64,000 nt of DNA from Balneolaceae bacterium (GCA_009711805.1 VEMX01000004.1:1-64000); one strand, 5' to 3'; shown: positions 17,960 to 28,105, numbered from the stretch's first letter. The notes: a model not told the origin generated them from the letters alone. Translations and numbers: made by a program.

Positions 17960-17979
17960 CTCAGGCTTGATAAGGCCTG
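17960..17979. repeat. REP-like palindrome, copy 2
   Basis: CTCAGGCTT-GA-TAAGGCCTG. It matches 5910-5931 except for the centre length. It lies between the HTH gene and the propeller gene and may also act as a terminator. Confidence 0.5.
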
Positions 17980-18054
17980 TCTTATATTCTAGAACAGCCT
18001 GTTATATTTTTTGCAATTATTTAGGGATAGATGTTTAAACTTGATTCAATATTT

Positions 18055-19071
18055 ATGAAACAACTACTCTTTTTTACTGTATTTCTTTTTGCATCATATT
18101 CCTCATGTTTATTTGCACAGAATATATCAACGAGTAAATTCTATGAGGTGATATCTTTAAGTAAAGCTATTGTTCCTGATTCAGTTTTAGTAGGTGGAGG
18201 ATCAGCTTCCAGTATTAGAAACAATGGTGATTTTATTTACGTTGATAACAGCACCTATCAAGTTTTTCATTTCAGTGAAAGTGGGGCTTTTATTAAATCA
18301 TTTGGTCGAGAGGGAAGGGGGCCAGGAGATTTCCTATATGTCAATGATATTGAAGTAATAGGAAATGAACTATACGTACTTGATTATAAGAATGCTAGGT
18401 TTCAATTATTTGACATAGATACAGGTAGTTTCATTAGAAGTATCAGATTAGATTTTCAGCCTCAAATCAATAGCGAATTTTTTGTCCATAAGGATAAAAT
18501 CTACTTGTTAGGAAGTATATCTGATAATCAAAAGTTTATACATGTGTTGGATATGGAAGGGTATTATCAGTATTCCTTTGGTGAGTTCATTGATTTCAGC
18601 AAATTTTTTATGACTCCAAATGGCATTATTCAATTGACACAGTTACATGCTGCAAAAGATAAAGATTATATCATTTATACGCTTGGGGCACCATATCGTA
18701 TATATGCCTACGATTCTAGTGATTCTTTAAAGTGGGAATTCGAAGATTTGGTTATTCCAAAACCTTGGATAGACCATATAAAAGTTACTCCAGATAGTTA
18801 TAGTGCGAAGTTTTACCCAACTTCATTCAGCTCTGAAATTATAGGTAATTACCTATTAGTTTATTGGATCAATCCTGAGACGAAGAATGCCTATTTAGAT
18901 TTAAGAAATAAAAATAATGGAGTATTAATACAAAGAGCAGAATGGGATTTTGAAAATGCTATAATTGAGATGAAGACATTTCCTGAAATAAATCGGATTA
19001 GATTTCTGACAAAGAATCGGTCCACTGCAGATATTTTTATTCAAGAATTATCAATTAAAAACATCAACTAA
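18055..19071 (+). CDS. Exported 6-bladed beta-propeller protein
   Basis: The ATG at 18055 gives a good signal peptide (MKQLLFFTVFLFASYSSCLF, then AQ); the longer frame from 18031 adds eight residues. The mature part has repeated blade strands, including GDFIYVDNSTYQVFHFSESG followed by FIKSFGREGRGPGDFLYVND. The GREGRGPGDF motif is the hallmark of the Bacteroidota 6-bladed propeller family. No catalytic role is known. It resembles the product of 53937-55013. It lies 13 bases before the next gene, likely co-transcribed. Confidence 0.75.
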   Translation: MKQLLFFTVFLFASYSSCLFAQNISTSKFYEVISLSKAIVPDSVLVGGGSASSIRNNGDFIYVDNSTYQVFHFSESGAFIKSFGREGRGPGDFLYVNDIEVIGNELYVLDYKNARFQLFDIDTGSFIRSIRLDFQPQINSEFFVHKDKIYLLGSISDNQKFIHVLDMEGYYQYSFGEFIDFSKFFMTPNGIIQLTQLHAAKDKDYIIYTLGAPYRIYAYDSSDSLKWEFEDLVIPKPWIDHIKVTPDSYSAKFYPTSFSSEIIGNYLLVYWINPETKNAYLDLRNKNNGVLIQRAEWDFENAIIEMKTFPEINRIRFLTKNRSTADIFIQELSIKNIN

Positions 19072-19084
19072 TCATATACCCACT

Positions 19085-19768
19085 ATGACTTATAAAATAT
19101 TAGTAATTACAATACTGGCTTTTGTATTGTCGATCTTCTTTTTTAGTTGTGAACCTGATGAAGTGGTTTTTGAGCCCAATCCTTTTGAGTCTTTTGATGT
19201 TGAATTGGATATTGTTGATGGAATCAAACACACAAAAACGTTAGTTGATAAAAGTGCCGAAGCTGAAAGGCGGTTATTATCTAACTATCGAATAGCAGGC
19301 GATTTTTTCCATATTGTGAGTTTGGATGATCGAAATGGGCTTGTTTTCTCTCCGACCGACCAAAGACTTACTCTTATAACACACGATGCTGAGTTGAAAG
19401 ATATTGAAAATACCTTAGTAGCCGAAGGCGGTAGGGGACCTGACGAAATAGATAAAGGTATTCACCTGTATAATGATGGAGCAAAAACGTATTTAGTTCA
19501 AAGGAATAGAGTAAGTATTATCGAAAACGACAATGGGCAAATAAAGCTTAATGCCATACAGAGCTTTGGGGAATACTTAAATTACTACTCCACTAAGAAT
19601 ACTTCCGATACTCTGATAATCAACAGTTATAAAGATGATGATCTTAACATGAAATACTTAGGTGAGTCTGATTATTATACAATGCCGGTTAAAAACAAAT
19701 TAGTCCAATTGATAGATGGGTATTTATACTCAGTAGATAATAATTTGATAGATACTGGGGAAGGTTAA
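19085..19768 (+). CDS. Short propeller-like lipoprotein, possibly truncated
   Basis: The signal peptide ends FFFSC (Cys22). The 227-residue product carries GGRGPDEIDKG, which mirrors the GRGPGEF motif of the 6-bladed propellers nearby. Full members have about 350-375 residues, so this one may be a C-terminally shortened copy. The frame ends YSVDNNLIDTGEG. AT-rich, like its neighbour. Function unknown. Confidence 0.5.
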   Translation: MTYKILVITILAFVLSIFFFSCEPDEVVFEPNPFESFDVELDIVDGIKHTKTLVDKSAEAERRLLSNYRIAGDFFHIVSLDDRNGLVFSPTDQRLTLITHDAELKDIENTLVAEGGRGPDEIDKGIHLYNDGAKTYLVQRNRVSIIENDNGQIKLNAIQSFGEYLNYYSTKNTSDTLIINSYKDDDLNMKYLGESDYYTMPVKNKLVQLIDGYLYSVDNNLIDTGEG

Positions 19769-19941
19769 GACAGAAAGGCAAGGTTATGCTTATCTATCCA
19801 ATGTATGTGCCGGCATTTGAAAAGTACCAATTGAGTAATTCTTAATTGACCCATTGATCATTATCCTTCTCTTTGTCCTCATTGCTGTTTTTATTAACTT
19901 CGTCCAGTTAACCAACCAGCTCAGTTTAAATATTCATTGTT

Positions 19942-20511
19942 ATGATAGGCGAAGAACTAAAAGAAATTGTAGAAGAAGCAGAACTTCATATGGCTGAAGC
20001 CACCTCCTTTTTGAAAAAGGAACTTTCTCATATCCGAACAGGAAAAGCAAGTCCTGCACTTATTGAAGGGGTAAAAGTAGAGTATTACGGCTCCCAAACC
20101 CCACTGCAGCAATTGGCCAGCGTTTCGGCTCCGGAAGCCCGGCTGTTAACAATATCTCCTTACGACAAGTCTACGATGGAGGCTATTGAAAAAGCCATCA
20201 TGTCGGCAGGTTTGGGATTAAATCCCAATAATGACGGTGATCGTATTCTCATACCTTTGCCTATGCTTACTGAGGAACGCCGCAAAGAACTGGTTAAAAA
20301 AACCAAGGAAATCGGGGAGAATGCACGAATAAGCATTCGTAACAGTCGGCGAAATGCGAATGATGACATAAAGAAAACAGCAGACAAACACTCCTTATCT
20401 GAAGATGCTAAATACGAAGCAGAAGATAAAATTCAGGAGCTCACCGATACATACATTGATCGTGTAGATGAGCTGTTGAACAAAAAAGAAGATGAAATAA
20501 TGACCGTTTAA
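19942..20511 (+). CDS. frr: Ribosome recycling factor
   Basis: 189 residues. It splits post-termination ribosomes together with EF-G. FLKKELSHIRTGKASPALIEG and the VEYYGSQTPLQQLASV strand are typical, as are the RKELVKK and R-x-SRRNANDDIKK helices. In many bacteria frr directly follows pyrH; here a 2.8-kb stretch with three AT-rich genes separates them. Confidence 0.97.
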   Translation: MIGEELKEIVEEAELHMAEATSFLKKELSHIRTGKASPALIEGVKVEYYGSQTPLQQLASVSAPEARLLTISPYDKSTMEAIEKAIMSAGLGLNPNNDGDRILIPLPMLTEERRKELVKKTKEIGENARISIRNSRRNANDDIKKTADKHSLSEDAKYEAEDKIQELTDTYIDRVDELLNKKEDEIMTV

Positions 20512-20601
20512 GTTTAAACGGCAAGTTTGCAGAGCTAGTAACTGCCGCCTTCCAATACACTGGATTGTGGTATGTGGATTTTGTCATTTCAAATGTAATC
20601 A

Positions 20602-23600
20602 GTGTATATATCCGAACTTAACTTACAGGGATTTAAAAGTTTCGCCCACAAAACCAAGGTGAAATTCGATAGTGGTATTACCTCTATTGTAGGACCGAAT
20701 GGCTGTGGTAAATCCAATATTGTTGATGCCCTGCGATGGGTGCTGGGTGAGCAACGACCAACCCTGCTCCGTTCTTCTTCGATGAGTAATGTTATTTTTA
20801 ATGGGACGGCTCAAAAAAAAGCCCTCGGGATGGCCGAAGTTTCCCTCACGCTGGAAAACAACAGAGGGGTTCTGCCGGTTGAGTATAACGAGGTTACGAT
20901 TACAAGGCGGTTGTATCGCTCCGGGGATAGTGAATATTTACTGAACAATACGACCTGTCGGTTAAAGGATATCATGGGGCTCTTTATGGATACCGGTATG
21001 GGTTCGGATGCCTATTCGGTGATTGAGCTGAAGATGGTGGAGGAGATCCTGAATGATAAAAACAATGACCGGCGGCGATTGTTTGAAGAGGCTGCAGGGG
21101 TAACCCGGTACAAAGATCAGCGAAAGAAAACACTTCGTAAACTCGATCAAACGCGTAAAGATCTTCAACGCCTGGATGATTTGTTGATTGAGCTTCGTAA
21201 AAAAGCCCGTTCTCTTGAAATTCAGGCTGAAAAAGCAGAAAAAGCCAAAGTATATAAAGATGAACTGGAACTGCTGGATAAAGGGCTGACACTGCATGAA
21301 TTCAATAAAACCAAAGCAGAGCTTGAACCCCTTCAGGAGCGCATTAAGAATGCCGAAAAAGAAAAGAAAGAGATAACTTCTGCGATTGAGGAACTGGAGC
21401 AAAATGATGAAAAAGCCCGGGCATCCTTAGTAGAAAAGGAAAGGAATCAGTCGGAAGCTCAACGCAGAGTAAGCCAGTTGCATAATGCGATCAGGGAAGC
21501 TGACACCACCCTTAGGATAACCCGTGAGAAAATTGAGAATGAACGGAAAGTTATTACCGACTACAGCAAAGATATTGAACAAGGTGAAAAAGATCTGAAG
21601 GAGTTAGTGGAGCTGCTGGATTCCAGCCGGAAAAAACTGGAAGGTTTTGATGAAGACCTGGAAAAGTCGGAGAAAGCACTTAAGGATTCCAAAGCCAAAT
21701 ATTCTCAAATTCAGCAGCAGTACAACCGTGAACGCTCGGAACTATATGAAATTGAAGTAGAACTGAGCGCGGCCAATAATGAACTAAACCAGCTGCAGAC
21801 GAAAAGAATTAAGATTGAATCGCGACTGGAGAATACCGAAGGGGATCTGGAGCGTATTAATGATGAGATCATAGATTTGAACGATGAGATTGACAACCTG
21901 AATGGAGAGCAGGGACTCATCGAGAAAAAACTGGAAAACCTGGTAGAAAACCGGGATGAACTGGAAGAAGAACTGGAAACAGCCCGGAAAAAACGAGAAC
22001 AGTTCAGCGATAAGCAGAATGAGATTAAAGATGAGCTAAGAACGCTGTACAGTAAAAAGTCGTCGCTGGAATCTGAAATTGAATTGATGAACGAGCTGGC
22101 AAGTTCAAATGAAGCATTCCCAAGCAGCGTGAAGTATCTGATTGAGAAGCATCGTTTTGATTTCAAGGATTTGACTACTGTTTCTGAAATATTTAACACA
22201 GGCGAAAAGCATGCTGTTGCTCTTGAAGCCATTTTGGGTGACGTGCTTAACTATGTGGTAGTTAAAAGTTTGGATGAAGCCCGCAGAGCTGCTCAAATTT
22301 TGAAAGAGGATAAGAAGGGACGGGCCACTTTTATCCCCCTCGATCAGCTTGCTGCTACTTATGAGGTAAAAAGCGGAAGCTTGTTCGATTCCGTAAAGTC
22401 GAAGCGGGAATATTCGGCCCTAAAGCAGCTGTTGCTTGGAAATGTGATGGTGTATGATTCTGTAGAAGAAGCCTATAGAGAGCTGAAAAACACCAACGCA
22501 GCAGGGGTTACATTTGAGGGGGAAGTGGTAACGGATTCCCGTTTTTATCAAAGTGGTTCCAAGAGTAAAAATGCTGGAATTCGCGTTGGATTGAAAGATA
22601 AAATTGAAAAGCTGGAACAAGAAGAAGCTAAAACTTCCAAAGAAATTAGCAAGCTGGAAGAGTACCTGGGACAAATTGTAGAGAAGTACAATAAGCTTGA
22701 TATTTCCAAGCTAAGCCAGTTACTAAAGGAGAAAGAGCAAGAGGTGCGCAGGCACGAGCAACAGCTTCACAGCCTAAGCTCAAAAGTGCAGGTGTATCAG
22801 AAAAACATTACGGAACTTGTAAACCGTAAAGATCATCTCAAGAGCAGCGAAGGTACCGCCCAGGAGGAGCTGGATTCCATTCATCCCAAACAAAAAGAGC
22901 TACAGAAAAAAATGCTGGAGCTGGATGAAAAGCAAAAGGAAAAGAAAGAACTGCTGAGCCGCCTGGAGGAAGAACGCTCCATTGCTCAAAGCCGCTATAA
23001 TGATACCCAACTAAAGCACCAGGATCTCCGCAATAAAGTGGATAACCTGGACCGGGATATTAAACGGGCTGAAACGGGAATTGAAAATGTAAAATCCCGC
23101 ATTAAAAGCCGCACCTCTATGATGGAGCAGGGAGAAAAGCGGATTAAAGAATTTGCTGCCAAAATTGAACGGGTAGAAGACAAACTTGCCAACAACCAGG
23201 AGCATAAGAAAGAAGCGGATGAGAAGCTGAAAAAAGCTGAAGAAGCCGCGGCAAAACAACGGGGCAAGATAAACGAAATTGAAAAAGAGCTGAAGGAAAT
23301 ACGCCGGAAAAAAGATGTGAATCTTGAATTGGTGCATCACCTGGATAAGGCCAAAGAGAAGATGGAAATGCAGAGCCAGTCGCTTTCGGATCATATCTGG
23401 GAAACCTATGGGATTTTAATGAAGCAGGTGGAGGAGGAACTACCCGAGGATAAAACACCAGAAGAAGCCAAAAAGCGAATCGGTTGGCTGAGACAAAAAC
23501 TGAACCGTATTGGAGAAGTAAATCCGCTGGCTATTGAGGAATATAAAGAAGAGAAAGAACGGCTCGATTTTTATGAAGAGCAGATTCAGGATTTAACAGA

Positions 23601-24126
23601 ATCAGAAGAGCAACTGCTTGAAACCATTGCTGAAATAAATGAAACGGCCACAAACCGTTTTAATAAAACATTTGAACGCATCAGGGTTAACTTTCAGAAA
23701 GTGTTTAAAACGCTGTTTGAAGCAGACGACTACTGCGACCTTCTTATTGAGCAGGATGTGGAAGATCCATTGGAGGCCAAAATTGAGATTAAAGCCCAGC
23801 CGCGGGGCAAACGTCCTTCGGGGATATCGCAGCTCTCGGGTGGAGAAAAGACGCTGACGGCCATTGCACTTCTTTTTGCAATCTACTTGGTTAAACCGTC
23901 TCCCTTTTGTGTGCTGGATGAGGTAGATGCCCCTCTTGATGATGCCAATATTGAGCGTTTTGCCAAGATGATTAAAGAGTTTAGCGAAGAAACGCAGTTC
24001 ATTATTATTACTCACAATAAAAAAACCATGAGTAAGGCTGAAATGATGTACGGCGTTACCATGCCCGAGACCGGGGTGTCTCGCCTGGTGGGGGTAAAGA
24101 TGGATGAGATTGAGGATTTGGGCTAA
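20602..24126 (+). CDS. smc: Chromosome partition protein SMC
   Basis: 1174 residues, starting at a GTG (MYISELNLQGFKSFAHKTKV). The Walker A motif is GPNGCGKSNIVDALRW near residue 32. Long coiled coils (about 165-495 and 670-1010) flank the hinge, which lies roughly at 505-660 with the G-rich turn GSKSKNAGIRVG. The C-terminal ABC signature is LSGGEKTLTAIALLFA, followed by the Walker B CVLDEVDAPLDDANIERF. It condenses and organises the chromosome, normally with ScpA and ScpB, which are not in this window. Confidence 0.97.
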   Translation: MYISELNLQGFKSFAHKTKVKFDSGITSIVGPNGCGKSNIVDALRWVLGEQRPTLLRSSSMSNVIFNGTAQKKALGMAEVSLTLENNRGVLPVEYNEVTITRRLYRSGDSEYLLNNTTCRLKDIMGLFMDTGMGSDAYSVIELKMVEEILNDKNNDRRRLFEEAAGVTRYKDQRKKTLRKLDQTRKDLQRLDDLLIELRKKARSLEIQAEKAEKAKVYKDELELLDKGLTLHEFNKTKAELEPLQERIKNAEKEKKEITSAIEELEQNDEKARASLVEKERNQSEAQRRVSQLHNAIREADTTLRITREKIENERKVITDYSKDIEQGEKDLKELVELLDSSRKKLEGFDEDLEKSEKALKDSKAKYSQIQQQYNRERSELYEIEVELSAANNELNQLQTKRIKIESRLENTEGDLERINDEIIDLNDEIDNLNGEQGLIEKKLENLVENRDELEEELETARKKREQFSDKQNEIKDELRTLYSKKSSLESEIELMNELASSNEAFPSSVKYLIEKHRFDFKDLTTVSEIFNTGEKHAVALEAILGDVLNYVVVKSLDEARRAAQILKEDKKGRATFIPLDQLAATYEVKSGSLFDSVKSKREYSALKQLLLGNVMVYDSVEEAYRELKNTNAAGVTFEGEVVTDSRFYQSGSKSKNAGIRVGLKDKIEKLEQEEAKTSKEISKLEEYLGQIVEKYNKLDISKLSQLLKEKEQEVRRHEQQLHSLSSKVQVYQKNITELVNRKDHLKSSEGTAQEELDSIHPKQKELQKKMLELDEKQKEKKELLSRLEEERSIAQSRYNDTQLKHQDLRNKVDNLDRDIKRAETGIENVKSRIKSRTSMMEQGEKRIKEFAAKIERVEDKLANNQEHKKEADEKLKKAEEAAAKQRGKINEIEKELKEIRRKKDVNLELVHHLDKAKEKMEMQSQSLSDHIWETYGILMKQVEEELPEDKTPEEAKKRIGWLRQKLNRIGEVNPLAIEEYKEEKERLDFYEEQIQDLTESEEQLLETIAEINETATNRFNKTFERIRVNFQKVFKTLFEADDYCDLLIEQDVEDPLEAKIEIKAQPRGKRPSGISQLSGGEKTLTAIALLFAIYLVKPSPFCVLDEVDAPLDDANIERFAKMIKEFSEETQFIIITHNKKTMSKAEMMYGVTMPETGVSRLVGVKMDEIEDLG

Positions 24127-24307
24127 GGTAATAAGCTGCTTGAATGGGTAACCTTTGAAAAGGCAGAAATGAAAGGTGAAAAGTTGTCACTGAATGCATT
24201 CCTAATTGTACTATTCTTAATTGAACTATCCACCGATGAGATGGAACGCTTTCCTTAATAATTCTTATTTTGTGGATGAATTAAAGTGATCAATATACCA
24301 AAATCAT

Positions 24308-25558
24308 TTGGCACGCAAGAAGTTTGATATCCCCGAAATGTACCATTCTCCCATTATCCGAAAGGTGAAGGAGGCCTCCAAGGTGATGGATCCCCGAAAG
24401 AAAAACCTGAAGCCATCCCCCTTGGATTTTGGACCGGTGCAGTTTTATGTACCCCGGTTTTTTGGCTTTTGTTATGGAGTAGAAAATGCCATTGACATTG
24501 CCTACCGAACGGTGGAAGAAAACCCGGATAAAAAGATTTATTTGTTGAGTGAAATGATTCACAACCCCACGGTGAATGAGGATCTGCAAAAGCGCGGAGT
24601 GAAATTTCTGTTCGATACCGATGGGACCGAACGTATCCCTGTTTCCTCATTGAATGAGGATGATATTGTGATCGTTCCAGCTTTTGGAACCACTCTTGAA
24701 ATGCAACACAAGCTCAAGGAGAAGGGGATAGATCCCTATGAGTATAATACAACCTGTCCCTTTGTTGAAAAGGTATGGAAGCGGGGAAAACAGCTGGGGA
24801 ATAAGGAGTATAGTTTGGTAGTGCATGGTAAACATCGCCACGAGGAAACCAGGGCTACCTTCTCTCACAGCGCCGACCATTCAGAAGTAGTCGTTGTCCT
24901 TAACCCGGAAGAAGCCCGGATACTGGCAGAGATACTTACGGAAGAACGTCCCATCTCTGACTTCGAAAAATATTTTGGACATAAGTCGACTGAGGGTTTT
25001 AACCCACTGGAAGATATGGAACGGTTTGGGGTGATCAATCAAACAACCATGCTGGCTACCGAAACCCAGGAGGTAATGGATATCCTGAAGGAAGCAGCCA
25101 TCAAGAGGTTCGGGGAAACCGAGGTGGTTAATCATTTTGCTGATACCTCAGATACACTCTGTTATGCAACCAACGAGAATCAATCAGCTACTTTATCACT
25201 GGCAGAGACCGATGCCGATATTGCTTTGGTAGTGGGTGGGTATAATTCGTCCAATACCATGCATTTGGTTGAAATCCTGGAACATCATTTTCCCACATTT
25301 CATGTGCGGGATGCAGAAGAATTAATTTCTCAACATGAGATACATCATTTTAACCAGTGGAATAAAGAGATGAAAACAACCATCGACTGGCTGCCCGTTC
25401 ATAAAGAGAAGATAAAAGTTGCTATTACGTCTGGCGCTTCCTGCCCGGATGTGTTGGTAGATGAGGTCATGCTGAAAGTGCTGAACTTTTTTGAGGGAAG
25501 CCGGAGTATTGAAGAAATCATACGCCCTTTTGAGGAAAAGATTGAAGCTCAGAAATAG
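24308..25558 (+). CDS. ispH: 4-hydroxy-3-methylbut-2-enyl diphosphate reductase
   Basis: Last enzyme of the MEP isoprenoid pathway, a [4Fe-4S] protein. The three cluster cysteines are in FFGFCYGVENAI (Cys55), NTTCPFVEKVWKRG and TSGASCPDVLVDEV. At 416 residues it belongs to the long form found in cyanobacteria and some Bacteroidota rather than the 310-residue enterobacterial form. The frame opens with TTG (MARKKFDIPE); a later ATG at MYHSPI is the alternative. Confidence 0.93.
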   Translation: MARKKFDIPEMYHSPIIRKVKEASKVMDPRKKNLKPSPLDFGPVQFYVPRFFGFCYGVENAIDIAYRTVEENPDKKIYLLSEMIHNPTVNEDLQKRGVKFLFDTDGTERIPVSSLNEDDIVIVPAFGTTLEMQHKLKEKGIDPYEYNTTCPFVEKVWKRGKQLGNKEYSLVVHGKHRHEETRATFSHSADHSEVVVVLNPEEARILAEILTEERPISDFEKYFGHKSTEGFNPLEDMERFGVINQTTMLATETQEVMDILKEAAIKRFGETEVVNHFADTSDTLCYATNENQSATLSLAETDADIALVVGGYNSSNTMHLVEILEHHFPTFHVRDAEELISQHEIHHFNQWNKEMKTTIDWLPVHKEKIKVAITSGASCPDVLVDEVMLKVLNFFEGSRSIEEIIRPFEEKIEAQK

Positions 25559-25608
25559 TAATAAATGTGATCATTCATTCTATAAATTCTGAGCGTTAAG
25601 CTAAACTG

Positions 25609-26622
25609 TTACTGTTCCAGTACGCTAAAGTAGGCAATAGCTTTAGGCTGAAAGTTTCGAAGCTTGAGCTGATACTGGGTGGCGGTGAGTTCAATATCGG
25701 GTGTGACAAAACCCGTAGAATCTTCCAGTATTTTGGAATAAGGAACATAAACCTGGTATGGCTGAATGGATTGGACCCGGGCATATTGCTCCAGGGGTAC
25801 ATCATAGCGAATGGTGACGGCAGAGGGTGTATAGTTGATGTTTTGACCCCGTGGTAAGTCCCTGGTTTCTATATAAACGGTGGTTTCCCCTTCGGTAAAT
25901 TCGGATACATTTGCCGTATATGTGACCTGATCGTCAGATACATTGATAAGTGGATTGCCAATATCAACAGGCACCGAAGTTTGAATATCGTCCTTAATGC
26001 CCGTCAAAGAAAGTGTATCAGGTAATTCGAGCTGATTAATATCCTGTATCAACGATACAGCCCCGGAAATGATAATACTGTCGGGGGAAAGAGTGGGATT
26101 GCCTACAAGTCCATAGCGTTGCTGAAAACGAAGATCCGTATTAATCTTGACAGGTATCTTCTTTTGTATCCTTTCCTCCATATTGATGGATAAAACCAAC
26201 GGCTGTACTTTGGTAATGTCAACGTCCGGCAGGTAATTTAGCTGCTGACGGATTTGATCAAAGAGATTAATTTCTCCTTCCTGTACATTAATAGCTACAA
26301 CAGGAGGGTCGTTATACAGGTTCAGCAGCTGCCACCCATCTCCGTTCATGCTTACTTGTGCAAATTCAGGCAAAGGCTCTGTAAGGGCTAAATTCTGGCT
26401 CACTGTGCCGGTTTCTATGGGGATATTCAGGCTTATATTAAAGCTTCCATTCAGGTTGACAATAAACCAGAGCGAAACGGCCATTATATAAGCAACTAAA
26501 AAAACGATGATTTGCTCTTTACGGGCAAATTTCACCTGCGCCTCTTCGCTCCCAGGCTTAGTGCCGGGGTTTAGAAGACTTTTTAAACGATTTTTGATAC
26601 TGTTAAGAAGCTGATTGGCCAT
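25609..26622 (-). CDS. YbbR-domain membrane-anchored protein
   Basis: 337 residues. A basic N-terminus (about 1-35) leads into one membrane helix (EQIIVFLVAYIMAVSLWFIV), then a periplasmic or exported region of YbbR-like beta domains: FNISLNIPIETGTVSQNLAL, then KIPVKINTD, VPVDIGNP, and TVYIETRDLPRGQ. YbbR (CdaR) proteins regulate diadenylate cyclase in Firmicutes; no cdaA gene is nearby, so that role is not established here. It is the last gene of the recF-DUF721-ybbR minus-strand unit. Confidence 0.8.
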   Translation of the reverse strand: MANQLLNSIKNRLKSLLNPGTKPGSEEAQVKFARKEQIIVFLVAYIMAVSLWFIVNLNGSFNISLNIPIETGTVSQNLALTEPLPEFAQVSMNGDGWQLLNLYNDPPVVAINVQEGEINLFDQIRQQLNYLPDVDITKVQPLVLSINMEERIQKKIPVKINTDLRFQQRYGLVGNPTLSPDSIIISGAVSLIQDINQLELPDTLSLTGIKDDIQTSVPVDIGNPLINVSDDQVTYTANVSEFTEGETTVYIETRDLPRGQNINYTPSAVTIRYDVPLEQYARVQSIQPYQVYVPYSKILEDSTGFVTPDIELTATQYQLKLRNFQPKAIAYFSVLEQ

Positions 26623-26656
26623 AAATAAATATAGATGCGTGATACTGCTTATTCAA

Positions 26657-26950
26657 CTAACTCCTGATAATTATATCGTGAATTACTTTTCCTTTAACCT
26701 TGGCATTCAATTTTTTGGCTATACTAAAACGATTTGAATGAATCTCATGCCTCCAGGAGGGGTTTTTTACATGGATTACCAACTTATTTCCTTCGAAATG
26801 GAGATTCTCGGCTTCAGAAGCTATACGGATGCCAACTACTTCTTCCCATTTAGACAGAACCATTCCCTGCTTCAGTTTTCGTTTTTGCGGAAACTTTTCC
26901 AGGAAATTTTGGAGTACGTCTTCAATTTTTTCGGGATCGTCAAAGCGCAT
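26657..26950 (-). CDS. DUF721 protein (DciA-like)
   Basis: 97 residues, with the DUF721 pattern: ENVLQNFLEKF-like N-terminal helix, then VLSKWEEVVGIRIASEAENL, then NKLVIHVKNPSWRHEIHSNR and an end of IHDIIIR. Members include DciA, which loads or operates the replicative helicase in bacteria lacking DnaC or DnaI. It follows recF by 18 bases, in keeping with a replication role, but direct evidence for DciA function is absent. Confidence 0.8.
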   Translation of the reverse strand: MRFDDPEKIEDVLQNFLEKFPQKRKLKQGMVLSKWEEVVGIRIASEAENLHFEGNKLVIHVKNPSWRHEIHSNRFSIAKKLNAKVKGKVIHDIIIRS

Positions 26951-26968
26951 GGTTATATACCAATAAAA

Positions 26969-28105
26969 TTATGGGCGATTTGTTAGCGTTACTTTAGCAT
27001 TCTGTACGGTATAATATTGATTATCCGGATCATTAAAATCAATAAAATTTCCGAAAGGTATAGGGTTAGCCGAAGTTATAAAAACCTGTCCTTTGTGGTG
27101 TTCGAGAGCTTGTAAAAGTATTTCTGTTTTATGAAGGTCTAAATCTCCAAACACATCGTCAAGCATAAGGATGGGGAGGTCGTCAAGTTCATCGGAGTAG
27201 TAGTGAAGCTGAGCGAGTTTTAACGAGAGTGCAAACAGCCGGTGTTGGCCTTGGGAACCGTATTTACGAAGTTCAAAGTCATCCAAAAGAAAAAGGATTT
27301 CATCCCGGTGAGGTCCTACGGTTGTTATTTCCCGTTCAATTTCTTTGTCCAAAACCCGATCTAATTCTTTCTCATACTGAGATTTAATGTCATCCACATT
27401 GGTAGAAGGAGTGCAAAACGTTTGATACTCCAGGTTTGTGGAAAGATCCATGCCCGAAATCATGGCATAGTCTTTTTTGAGATATTCTTTAAAGTTTTCC
27501 AGTACTTCATATCTTTTTGCTATGATTTTAGAGCCGGCTTCTACAAGCTGCACATTCCAAGGCTCCAAATACGATTCCAATACATTTAACGGGCCGCGAT
27601 ATTCCTGAAGAAGGGTATTTCTCTGCTTTCTTATTTTTTTATACTCTATGAGATTACGCAGATAGGCAGGTGAAATCTGGCTGATAAACCCATCAATAAA
27701 AGAACGTCTTTCTGCCGGGCCTTCCAGCGTCAATTTTTTATCATCGGGAGTAAGAGTTACCACCGGTACCATTCCGATAAGATCAGAAAGGCGCTCCAGG
27801 GGAGAATCGTTAACAAATATTTTTTTCCCTTCGCCCCGGGAGTAGGAACAGGAAACATCAAACTGGGATCGAATCTGTCCCTGGAAGTGCCCCTTAATCA
27901 TAAAATAGCTTTCACCTTTGTGTACCACGTACATATCAGAAGTAGATACAAAACTGCGCGACATACACAAGTAATGAATAGCATCTATCAAGCTGGTTTT
28001 ACCAGCGCCGTTAGGTCCGGTAATTACGTTGAGATGAGGGGCCCAGTCGATAACTGTTTTGTGGTGGTTTCTAAAATGAAGAATTTCGAGGTGGTCGATC
28101 AGCAT
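26969..28105 (-). CDS. recF: DNA replication and repair protein RecF
   Basis: 378 residues. It is an SMC-like ATPase that loads RecA at single-strand gaps. Start MLIDHLEILHFRNH, Walker A GPNGAGKTSLIDAIHYL near residue 33, signature KYGSQGQHRLFALSLKLAQL, and Walker B PILMLDDVFGDLDLHK are all visible. It heads a unit with DUF721 and the YbbR gene. Here it lies about 5.5 kb from dnaA rather than next to it. Confidence 0.95.
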   Translation of the reverse strand: MLIDHLEILHFRNHHKTVIDWAPHLNVITGPNGAGKTSLIDAIHYLCMSRSFVSTSDMYVVHKGESYFMIKGHFQGQIRSQFDVSCSYSRGEGKKIFVNDSPLERLSDLIGMVPVVTLTPDDKKLTLEGPAERRSFIDGFISQISPAYLRNLIEYKKIRKQRNTLLQEYRGPLNVLESYLEPWNVQLVEAGSKIIAKRYEVLENFKEYLKKDYAMISGMDLSTNLEYQTFCTPSTNVDDIKSQYEKELDRVLDKEIEREITTVGPHRDEILFLLDDFELRKYGSQGQHRLFALSLKLAQLHYYSDELDDLPILMLDDVFGDLDLHKTEILLQALEHHKGQVFITSANPIPFGNFIDFNDPDNQYYTVQNAKVTLTNRP

